Assembly: GCA_950097015.1 (NCBI GenBank) | Contig: CATNEN010000038.1 | Coordinates: 20,558,001 to 20,622,000, forward strand | DNA from: Macrostomum hystrix | Lineage: Eukaryota > Platyhelminthes > Macrostomidae | Reading direction: 5' to 3' | Length of the DNA: 64,000 nt | Shown here: positions 33,701 through 43,322 of the stretch, in pieces | Layout of the letters: every line of letters starts with the position of its first letter | Position numbering within the stretch: position 1 is the first letter of the stretch | Translations under genes and position numbers: made by a program | The notes under the pieces: model-generated | Told to the model about the DNA's origin: nothing | The model's input: only the letters and a program-made list of their open reading frames with translations | Databases searched by the model: none

Positions 33701-36700
33701 AGCTATCACTTCTTATCCCAACTCAACTGTCAGCTGTCACTTCTTATCCCAACTCAACTGTCAGCTGTCACTTCTTATCCCAACTCAACTGTCAGTTGTC
33801 ACTTCTTATCCCAACTCAACTATCAGTTGTCACTTCTTATCCCAACTCAACTCTCAGCTGTCACTTCTTATCACAACTCAACTGTCAGTTGTCACTTCTT
33901 ATCCCAACTCAGCTCTCAGCTGTCACTTCTTAACACAACTCAACTGTCAGCTGTCACTTCTTATCACAACTCAACTGTCAGTTGTCAATTCTTATCCCAA
34001 CTCAACTGTCAGTTGTCACTTCTTAGCCCAACTCAACTGTCAGTTGTCACTTCTTCTGTTGTTATCGCTCATCTAATCTCCTTATCTGTCAGTTGTTATC
34101 CTTCATCCCATCTCCTCAACTGTCAGTTAATTATCCAATTTCATCAGGCGAACTGTATCACAGGTAAGCAAGTTATGATAGATAAAAACAGGATCGGCAT
34201 AAAACTTACAGATGGTGCAAAGGGCATCAGAAACAGTGAAGCGTAGGACCCGGCATTAAGCATGACATTCTTGATAACGATTGACATTCCAGACGTTGAG
34301 ACGGACACGGTGAAGTCGACGTACCTTTCGCGGTTGGCCGTGATCCTCAGCGGAGCCAGGGCTATGTCGGCTTTCTGTTGGTCCAATTAGAAATGTGCTC
34401 AAGGTCATCTTCTTAGAATAGATACTTTCAACAATCGAAATTTAAATCTCATACACACAATCAAAATCCGAATCCCATCCCTTGGCAATCCGAATCCAAA
34501 TCCCGTCGCTTGACAAACGCAATCCAAATCCCATCCCTTGACAAACCAAATCCAAATCCCATCCCTTGACAAACCCAATCCAAATCCCACCCCTTGACAA
34601 ACCCAATCCAAATCCCACCCCTTGACAATCTGAATCCAAATCCCATCCCTTGGCAATCCCAATCCAAATCCCGTCGCTTGACAAACCCAATCCAAATCCC
34701 ATCCCTTGACAAACCAAATCCAAATCCCATCCCTTGACAAACCCAATCCAAATCCCACCCCTTGACAAACCCAATCCAAATCCCATCCCTTGACAATCTG
34801 AATCCAAATCCCATCCCTTGACAATCGCAATCTAAATACCATCCCTTGTCAACCCCAATCCAAATCTCATCAGTTGACAACCCCAATCCAAATCTCATCC
34901 CTTGACAATCCCAATCCAAATCTCATCAGTTGACAACCCCAATCCAAATCTCATCCCTTGACAATCCCAATCCAAATCTCATTTGTCAATCGGAATAAAA
35001 AATGTATTTGTCGACAACCTCAATTAAAAATGTTTGTTTACAGCTTGAATTAGAATCTGAATTAGTCTTATGCCGAATAATTAAATCCAGATCCCTTTTT
35101 CACCAATCGGAGACCAAATCTCTTCCCTTAAAAGTGTTTCATGCCCTTAATGTAATTTTTTATTTATCGAAAATTTGTGCAGTGCAATATTTAATTTTGC
35201 AAAGTTAAAATTCCCTCGAGACAACATTGTACTTTTATGGCTTGAGTACAGTTGTTGCAAATTCAAATAAACTATGCGAACATATTTTGCTGAAAAGTTT
35301 CACTCGCACAACTCTTATCTCTCAATCATAATCCCAAGGTGGCGCATTGGGTACATGTAATGCAGTTAGTTAAGCTGTGCCAGCTGAAACTAGTAATCCA
35401 ATAAAACCTACCCAGCGCCACAATAGTGGATATAACCAAATGACTATTCACAGTGGCGTGACTGTCATTAACTAATTTAGAATGTATAGAATCTACTTAT
35501 TTACGATTCAACGTATAAGGAAAAATCGATGACGATTCAAAGCCTCAGGACACTTTCAATGACGATTTACAACCTAATGACACTTTCAATGACGATTCAC
35601 AACTTTATGATACTTTCAATGACGATTTACAACCTAATGACACTTTCAATGACGATTCACAACTTTATGATACTTTCAATGACGATTTACAACCTAATGA
35701 CACTTTCAATGACGATTCACAACTTTATGATACTTTCAATGACGATTTACAACCTAATGACACTTTCAATGACGATTCACAACTTTATGATACTTTCAAT
35801 GACGATTTACAACCTAATGACACTTTCAATGACGATTCACAACTTTATGATACTTTCAATGACGATTCACAACTTTATGATACTTTCAATGACGATGTTT
35901 CACTGCTTCATGACACTTATTAATGGTGATTTACAACTTCAAACCCTAATCCTCAGTATTTTAGGTAAAACTTACACCAGAGATAACATCGCCAATAAGG
36001 CCAACCCAGGTGCCGTCCGCTTTCTGCTGGCCATACTTATTGTCGGCAACAGTATAGAGATTATATTTAAAGTTGAGCTCTTTAGCCAACATCTGCAGTA
36101 TATCAATATAGTAGCCGCGAAGCGAACCATTGTTGTCGTTGCCCTGACGAAAAGCGAACGGCACCTCCTGTCAAGAAGGTAAATAATAAGGTATGAGAAA
36201 ATAAAATAGAATAAAAAGTTAATGTACAAATGCACAGAACGATTCTGCTAATTGTTGTTCAGTCCGTGGACTGGGGGGTCACCACACCTCGACACCTGGA
36301 GGTCACCACACGTCCACACCTGGAGGAGGTCACCACACCTCCACACATGAGGAGGTCACCACACCTCCACACCTGGGGGAGGTCACCACACCTCCACACC
36401 TCCACACCTGGGGGAAGTCACCACACCTCCACACCTGGAGGTCACCACACCTCCACACCTGGGGGAGGTCACCACACCTCCACACCTGGGGGAGGTCACC
36501 ACACCTCCACACCTGGGGGAGGTCACCACACTATCAAAATGGAAAATGGGAAAACTGTATTAGCAAGAATAAATCCTCATTTCGCTAATGTATTATCAGC
36601 AAAAACTATAAACTCACCAAAATAGTGGCCACATTTAGGATTCTGCCACGCTGATTTAGTTCAGATCCGTCAGCCATGACCGATGGAGCCGAAGTTCCTA

Positions 36701-36734
36701 GAACCAGCAGCAGCAGCATTGGTAGCGACGGCAT
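30710..36734 (-). CDS. Ionotropic glutamate receptor lacking the amino-terminal domain, copy B
   Basis: Exons: 36618-36734, 35976-36167, 34210-34374, 33289-33466, 32957-33186, 32663-32885, 30710-31116. It encodes the same 503-aa protein as copy A: signal peptide, S1, TM1, pore, TM3, S2, TM4 and short cytoplasmic tail, with no amino-terminal domain. Splice sites and phases are unchanged, so both copies look intact. It lies upstream of copy A in the same orientation, and its stop is about 1.7 kb from the start of copy A. Each copy keeps about 1 kb of 3' flank and its own upstream sequence, so independent expression is plausible. Near-identity means a recent duplication, ongoing gene conversion, or an assembly artefact in which two haplotypes were placed in series. 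Confidence 0.85.
31145..32648. repeat. 41-bp minisatellite filling iGluR-B intron 6 (contracted)
   Basis: About 36 copies of the same 41-bp family as 21170-24975. The outer ends match copy A closely and the middle is missing, as expected from unequal exchange or slippage inside the array. Confidence 0.97.
33526..34136. repeat. 31-bp minisatellite, iGluR-B intron 3
   Basis: Counterpart of the 25855-26465 array, same length and variant order, shifted by 7671 bp. One base differs near 33593. Confidence 0.93.
34456..34986. repeat. 28-bp minisatellite, iGluR-B intron 2
   Basis: Counterpart of the 26785-27315 array, with the same unit order. Confidence 0.93.
35529..35896. repeat. 30/60-bp minisatellite, iGluR-B intron 2
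   Basis: Counterpart of 27858-28225, with identical copy number and alternation. Confidence 0.95.
36281..36531. repeat. 27-bp minisatellite, iGluR-B intron 1
   Basis: Counterpart of 28610-28852 with a rearranged interior; one unit carries an extra cctccac block. Confidence 0.92.
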
Positions 36735-37069
36735 TTGATGCAGTTGACGACGCTTGTGGGTAACTTGTTTATGGGTAATAGATTGACTAGTTGAATAGGC
36801 TTTAGAAGTTTTATTATAATCTCTGAAAATATAACATCAGATTTAAAGAAAAGATTATAATATATACTATAATATGTAATATTTTTACACATGTGTAATG
36901 TTTTACATATATTTTACATATATGTTTTTACATACGAAATACTCGTATGTAATATGTAATACGAACCGAAAGTTAGCACAGAGCGAGATTGACATGGAAA
37001 ATGTGAGAGAGAGATAATATTTGAGAGAGGGTAGAGATAAGACAGCGGACAGATAAAGCAAGGGACAGA

Positions 37070-37690
37070 TGAGATATGGTAGAGATAAACCGGTTGACAT
37101 GAGACAGGGGACAGATAAGATATGGTAGAGATAAACCGGTTGACATGAGACAGGGGACAGATGAGATATGGTAGAGATAAACCGGTTGACATGAGACAGG
37201 GGACTGATGAGATATGGTAGAGATAAACCGGTTGACATGAGACAGGGGACAGATGAGATATGGTAGAGATAAACCGGTTGACATGAGACAGGGGACAGAT
37301 AAGATATGGTAGAGATAAACCGGTTGACATGAGACAGGGGACAGATAAGATATGGTAGAGATAAACCGGTTGACATGAGACAGGGGACAGATAAGATATG
37401 GTAGAGATAAACCGGTTGACATGAGACAGGGGACAGATAAGATATGGTAGAGATAAACCGGTTGACATGAGACAGGGGACAGATGAGATATGGTAGAGAT
37501 AAACCGGTTGACATGAGACAGGGGACAGATGAGATATGGTAGAGATAAGACGGTTGACATGAGACAGGGGACAGATGAGATATGGTAGAGATAAGACAGC
37601 GGACAGATAAAACAAGGGACAGATGAGATATGGTAGAGATAAGACAGCGGACAGATAAAACAAGGGACAGATGAGATATGGTAGAGATAA
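37070..37690. repeat. 46-bp minisatellite upstream of iGluR-B
   Basis: About 13 copies of the same 46-bp family as 29345-29710, continuing into degenerate units (gataagacagcggacagat) at the right end. It is the complete version of the array that is truncated at the duplication junction. Confidence 0.93.
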
Positions 37691-37699
37691 GACGGGAGA

Positions 37700-38640
37700 G
37701 ATGAGACAGGGGAGAATTGAGAGAGGATGAGATGAGAAATGTGAGAGATGAGACAGGGTAGAGATGAGACAGTTTAGAATTAAGTAGACAGGAAAAGAAA
37801 TGGAACGGTTAGGAGATGAGATAGAAGATAGAATACAGGAGAGATTACTAGATGTCAGTTTTGGAGCTGTCTATCACGATCAACACTACAGTATAAAAAA
37901 CGTAAGTTAAAACAAACAGATTAGATTATTGAAATAATATTATTTTAATGCATTTTATCTTAGTGAATTGTCACTTACTAAACCCTAGTTATGGACAAAA
38001 GCTGATAATCTTAAACTGAGAGTTGTTTGATTGACAAATTATTCTCTTTAATTGATAAAAATCATTATTGAAGGAATCAAAGTAAATATTTTTAGCAAAT
38101 CAGCGGAAAATTCAGAACAGAATAGTGCACAGATAATTTAATAATCAAGTTCTACAATAGTTCCTGAGTACATTAAATTATATAATTTCTACAGCAAGCA
38201 TAAACCGATTCAAATCTAGATATGTGAGAAAAAAAGATTTTTTAGCTTTTTAGTGCTTAGAAATCTAGATAATGTTGGATTCTATTTTCAGCTATCTTCG
38301 CTCTTTCTAAAAATATATTTTATTAAATGTCAACATAATGAAAATGGGATGCCAAAAATGTGTGCCGACACAAGTACAGCCATTTTTAAGCAAAATAATA
38401 TTTAAATTCATATTGCGTTGATAAACAATTAAGCAAAACGCAATCAAAATACAAAAGGCAAAATTTGTGTAGCATGCAAGTTTTGAACAGAAGAACTATT
38501 TTAGTAATTAATAAGTTATGTTTTCTATACAAATGAATATTTTATGATATTTTCCAATGAGGGTCAACTACAATGCAGACATGGCCTAGACAAAAAGTAA
38601 TTTAAAAAATTATAATCTGCTTAACAAAGCATCTGGGAGA
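37700..38640. other. AT-rich intergenic spacer
   Basis: No gene, RNA or element recognised. It presumably includes upstream sequence of iGluR-B. Confidence 0.4.
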
Positions 38641-38644
38641 AAGA

Positions 38645-39030
38645 TTAATCGGAGGATCTGAGGATCTGGGCGAAATGATAGATTAATCTGAGGATCTGGG
38701 AGAATAATAGATTAATCTGAGGATCTGGGAGAATATTAGTTTAATCTGAGGATCTGGGAGAATATTAGTTTAATCTGAGGATCTGGGAGAATAATAGTTT
38801 AATTTTAGGATCTGGGAGAATATTAGTTTAATCTGAGGATCTGGGAGAATAATAGTTTAATTTTAGGATCTGGGAGAATATTAGTTTAATCTGAGGATCT
38901 GGGAGAATATTAGTTTAATCTGAGGATCTGGGAGAATATTAGTTTAATCTGAGGATCTGGGAGAATATTAGTTTAATCTGATGATCTGGGAGAATAATAG
39001 TTTAATTTGAGGATCTGGGAGAATGATATT
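38645..39030. repeat. 29-bp minisatellite
   Basis: About 13 copies of a 29-bp unit (aatctgaggatctgggagaa plus tattagttt), just past the 3' end of the NAA60-like gene. Confidence 0.93.
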
Positions 39031-39166
39031 TTAATTTTAAGTTGTGATAAGAAGGCAATGATATAATTTTACGATATTATTTTACTCGTAAATTTCATTC
39101 GAAGAAAAATGAAAGACGCTGTGTAAATAAACGCGTTAAGACACAGGCCAGGCCACCTGCTCGTTG

Positions 39167-40021
39167 TCACACGCTACTCGCTGCAGAACAATTAGTAGAC
39201 GGTGACTGCAAAGATGTCGACTGAGCCAGCTGGCGCTTCAACTGTGCAAGCATCAGCATCAGGCTGCAGGACTTCCTGCCGGCTAGCAGTCCAGCTCCGG
39301 TGTGATCGGCGACCGAGTCTCCGCTAATAATCGACGATCGAGATAATCGACGCCGGCATAGGCAGCAGAAGCAGCATCTGGCTACAGTTATCAACGGCCA
39401 GCACAGGCAGGCAGCGAATGCGCTAGCAGATCTGGCAGCCACCCGGAGACAAGACTCTGGCGGGCCGCCATCGTTCAGGTAGAGCGCGTAGGAGCAGGCG
39501 TCAGCTGGTCGGCCGTCGATGACGTAATAAAATGGCAAATGGCAGTGCAGTTGAAAGCCCTGGCCTTTATAGAACTCTATAGCGGCTCTATTAGTAGCTA
39601 GGACGTGCAGATAGACGCATTTCACCTGGCAGCCAAAGCTGGCGTGCAGGTGACTCAATAGGTTGCTTAGCAACAAACGGGCCAGTCCGTGTCTGCGATA
39701 CAGTTGGCTAACACCAATGCTGAGCAGGTAGCAGACTTTAGTCTCTGGCGGAAATTGGCAACCAAGAATGTCGTTATCCTCTTTGTTCACTATGGCAACG
39801 GGCTTCACTTCGGCTACCAGCATAGCAACCATTTCGTCGCCTAGCAACGCCGCCTGTGTGAAAAATCTTTGACTGCTAACAATATCAGCAAACCAAGAGT
39901 CTGGATAATCAATCGGAAATAAATGCTTGGCCAAGCATTTCACATTGTCAATATCTGGTGGATAGAGGCGACGCAGAGAGATGGACTGGTCTAGCCGGTC
40001 CACCAAAGTGCTAGTCTCCAT
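39167..40021 (-). CDS. NAA60: NAA60-like N-alpha-acetyltransferase (NatF)
   Basis: Encodes 284 aa from ATG at 40019-40021. The frame continues upstream, but a good acceptor (tttatttcag, exon start 40059) lies in that extension, so the preceding codons are probably 5' UTR. Residues up to about 190 match human NAA60 closely: LRRLYPPDIDNVKCLAKHLF, PIDYPDSWF, DILGCQFPPETKVCYLLSIG, LYRRHGLARLLLSNL (acetyl-CoA binding R-x-x-G-x-A), VYLHVLATNRAAIEFYKGQG and LPFYYVIDGR. Family knowledge: NAA60 acetylates N-termini of membrane proteins at the Golgi. Where human NAA60 has membrane-associating helices, this protein has a Cys-rich hydrophobic stretch (PLITVARCCFCCLC), possibly a palmitoylated anchor. That is inference. 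The coding part visible here is a single exon; a 5' UTR exon or trans-spliced leader probably precedes it. Confidence 0.88.
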   Translation of the reverse strand: METSTLVDRLDQSISLRRLYPPDIDNVKCLAKHLFPIDYPDSWFADIVSSQRFFTQAALLGDEMVAMLVAEVKPVAIVNKEDNDILGCQFPPETKVCYLLSIGVSQLYRRHGLARLLLSNLLSHLHASFGCQVKCVYLHVLATNRAAIEFYKGQGFQLHCHLPFYYVIDGRPADACSYALYLNDGGPPESCLRVAARSASAFAACLCWPLITVARCCFCCLCRRRLSRSSIISGDSVADHTGAGLLAGRKSCSLMLMLAQLKRQLAQSTSLQSPSTNCSAASSV

Positions 40022-40244
40022 GTCTTTGCCAGCTAATGGACAGCAACAGCATAGCCAGTCTGAAATAAACAATGAAATAGAAAATATATATGCCATTGCT
40101 TAACAGTGCAACAAGTTCTTTACTATAGATAATAGTAGCCAACAGATAATAAATCATTCTAATGTTCATGTCATTTTATCTTGAAAACACCATTTAAAAT
40201 TACATGGCACTAATTAGCCCAACAACACATTTCATGAAACAGTT

Positions 40245-40620
40245 GAGGGAGAGTGACAGAGTGGTTAATATGTACGCCTCTAGCTGGTTACCGTGCTTGC
40301 CTCTTGCACTAAGGTTCCTGACCTTAGTTCCTTGGTGAGGCCACATTTATTTAGGGTACAGCTACAGAGAAAAGGCTTGGGACTTGTTGTGCAATTTTCA
40401 CCTTTGAGGGCCAATCTCAAAGGCACAGTGAGAGTGTACACTACCTGACAATAAAAAAGCCAGAGCAGATGTAAACAACTGTGTGAGCATAAGCTTGTGA
40501 ACAGTGTTTGTATGTGTGTGCCAATGAGTAAAAAATGCTGAATTGCCTCTTTGCTGGCTGTAGGTATAGTGTGTTTAAAAGATTTGCCATGTCAACAGCA
40601 ATCCTACAATTATTATTACT
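40245..40620 (+). mobile_element. tRNA-derived SINE, diverged copy
   Basis: Same family as 13725-14062 (agagtggttaatatgtacgc; gaggccacatttattt; cagtgagagtgtacactacc; tgtgtgccaatgagta) with many substitutions, and a tail attattattactactgttatt. Its divergence suggests an older insertion. Confidence 0.75.
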
Positions 40621-40771
40621 ACTGTTATTCAGACCGCTGACTTCTAAAATCTAAATATCATATATTTTGCTTAAAAAAGGTTACAAACTATAGTAAATCT
40701 GATTCTTTTAACATCATTTTTTCACTTAGCTAACTTTTTGGTTATTAAGCAGAAACTAAGGTCTAATAAAC

Positions 40772-41053
40772 TCATACATGCGCAACCTCCCAAATCCTAG
40801 CCGGCCTTGTGACTTCGTTTTTGCTCTCATTTGCGACTTAGTTTGTTTCATTGCTCTATTTACGACTTAGTTTGCTCTCATTTGCTCTCTTTTTCTCTCC
40901 CCTTTTTCCTTTTCTTCACACCTTCCTTTTTTGTCCCTTGGTCCCCCTTTGATTTTTTTACACTTGGTTGATTGGTTTTTGCGACTTACCTTGCTTGGCC
41001 CTCATTTCACCCAGCCGATTCAGCTGGGTCGGCCGGGTGTTGCGCATGTATGA
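40772..41053. mobile_element. MITE-like element with 15-bp TIRs and 6-bp target duplication
   Basis: Perfect 15-bp terminal inverted repeats: tcatacatgcgcaac at 40772-40786 and its complement at 41039-41053. They are flanked on both sides by the direct repeat ataaac (40766-40771 and 41054-41059). The 282-bp body encodes nothing and is pyrimidine-rich. The structure fits a non-autonomous DNA transposon. The superfamily cannot be told from six bases of duplication. Confidence 0.6.
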
Positions 41054-41192
41054 ATAAACTAACTCATAATAATCAACCCTATTTCAAACAAATTTTCCTA
41101 AAACAATAGACCTACTAATGATCCTTAAATGATACTAAATATACAAAAATATTGTTTTACAATTGTTGAACTATCCCTTATAAAAGAATTTT

Positions 41193-41530
41193 TAGCCAAA
41201 AGAGCCAAAAGCTCACAAAATTGTCAGGCTAACTGGCAGTTACACTCACATTCCTGAGCTTTTGCTTTCCTGACTTCATTTATTTATTTAGGCCTATTTA
41301 ATTAATTTATATGTATTCATTCATTCATTCCCCAACAACATTTCATAGCCAGTGCAGGAATATCACAGCTAGGCTTGTATTAGTGTTTGCTTGCCATAAA
41401 TTAATTATAGGCGTATGAATGCACACATGCTTTCAATATTTGCCTAGAATTTTATTTACAATCAGAGCTCAGGAGTGTGCTTTCCTGCCAGTTAGCCTGA
41501 CAATTTTGCGAGCATTTGGCTTGGCTAGCC
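41193..41530. mobile_element. Foldback/MITE-like element with about 70-bp inverted arms
   Basis: The left arm (41193-41262) and right arm (41461-41530) are imperfect inverted complements with a shared 23-bp block (caaaattgtcaggctaactg plus gca). Other shared motifs are tcctgagct and gccaaa. The inner parts (taggcctatttaattaattta versus ataaattaattataggc) pair as well, so almost the whole element could fold into one hairpin. Confidence 0.65.
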
Positions 41531-43322
41531 AGTTGCTGTGGGGTGCACTGTTGGTAAAGGTAATGACTTCATTGACTTGTTACTATTTCTATCATTTTCA
41601 TGACCATCTATTGTAATGCGAAAAAATAACAATCTTTATATACAATATTTGTTAACTAGAATGTACCAAGTAACATGCTCAATGCTGCATGTTGATAGAA
41701 AAATCACAATGTGAAGGTAATTTCTATATTGTGAAAAAAAGATTAGACTTGTATAGCCGAGTGAATTAAACATAAAGTTTTTATACTTTTGACAATTCTT
41801 ATAATTTTGTATTCATACGGACCTCTCTATGCTTACTAAAATACTAAGTCTGTCTACACACTAACCTTACACAACTTGTCTTAGGTTATGTCCCGCGCGA
41901 GACCCTAGTAGGCCCTAGCAATGGAAAGCGACATTTTTCTAAACAGTCAGAATTCTTTAAAAGTTTCAAGTCAGTGTGGCACAGCAAAGCATGGCGAAGT
42001 GTTACAGTGCCAACAGGGTGCACTAATGGGGCTTAAATACAACAGGGCATAGGCCTATTGAGTATTGTATATTATATTTGTTTAATAAACAATAGGTATC
42101 GCTGTTTAAACATTAGGCACCTCGATTTTTTGCGTTAAAACAAATGTTATATAATTATAAATAAATACATTAACAAAAAGTGTGTCTTAGTACCTGCACT
42201 GCATATACTATTTAATTAAGAAAGTGCATAATGCGTGAGATATTTTATCAGTCGTGATCTGATTTGAGTACTCTGACTTAAATTTGACTTGAAAGACTTG
42301 AAATAGTGTACAGCTGAACAAACCATGCTCAAAGTCATTGTCCTTGGTACGAACATAATGCGCACAACGATTAACTGTGAAATAGGAGCAAAATGACTTG
42401 CAGCAAAAATACAAACTTTAACATCAAAGCTCCAACATCCTGAACCAAAACATGTACCTATAACCCTAATTGACAAAATTTCTTTTTAGCCCTTCGCATT
42501 TTTATCATACCTACTTTTCTACCATCAGTTTTTTGCTTTCTATTTTTATTTCTGTGCGCCTTAGTGCACTTAATTGCACACGGATGCACAATATGTTGCC
42601 GAAGCAAGAATACCAATGTAGCGTATAACAAATACCAGCTACCTGTACATTACACAACCACGAGCCCGAACGAAGAATCACTCTGTTGACCACTCTCACT
42701 CTCAAAGCCGTACTCTCAAACCCAAAGTCGCGTAAAGTTTCTTTAAATACAATTCCAGCTTATAGAAAGTGTAGCGTATTAACAATAAGTAAAAATTGAA
42801 TCATTTATAATATGATTCACTTTAACTTCTTGAGTAATTTGCTGTGTGTGATAAAAATTATTCAGGAATGTATATTAACTTAACGATATCAAGCGCTTTA
42901 GTAGAAAATAAATTTTAGGATATCATAATAAAAAGTGATTGAATGGAAGACAAGGATGTTTTGTCTAAAAAAGTAAAAAATTACTCAGTGAGAATGAATT
43001 TTTATAAAAGCATAAAATTGAGCACGAAACACTACAAAATCTCGTTCACAAAAACAAAACTGTATCGTTACACTTAACAGAATGTTAACTTAAATGTTAA
43101 CTAAGGATTCATAGAGAAAAGGAAGCTGAATGATAAGCTTGGATGGATTTTATTAAAAAAACCCACAGGCACTAAAATAGCACAGATTAAACAACTATAA
43201 ACTAGCACATAAGCAATGACAAAAAGTCTTAACGATAAAGGTCAATAATTAGGGAGATTTAAAAAAACAATAAACTTTAATAATTTGAAAGTATCAAATT
43301 ATGTGCCAGTGTTCCATGGTTA
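41531..43322. other. AT-rich intergenic spacer
   Basis: No gene or structured element recognised. It includes the 3' flank of the cytidylyltransferase gene, with AATAAA on the minus strand near 43148. Confidence 0.4.

Larger units (their letters stand above)
29711..37690. repeat. Tandem segmental duplication, copy B
   Basis: Second copy of the iGluR segment, shorter than copy A mainly because its intron 6 array has contracted. Coding exons give identical protein. The last exon has at least four silent differences from copy A (near 30922-30995). Unique flank resumes after the 46-bp array at about 37690. Confidence 0.95.
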
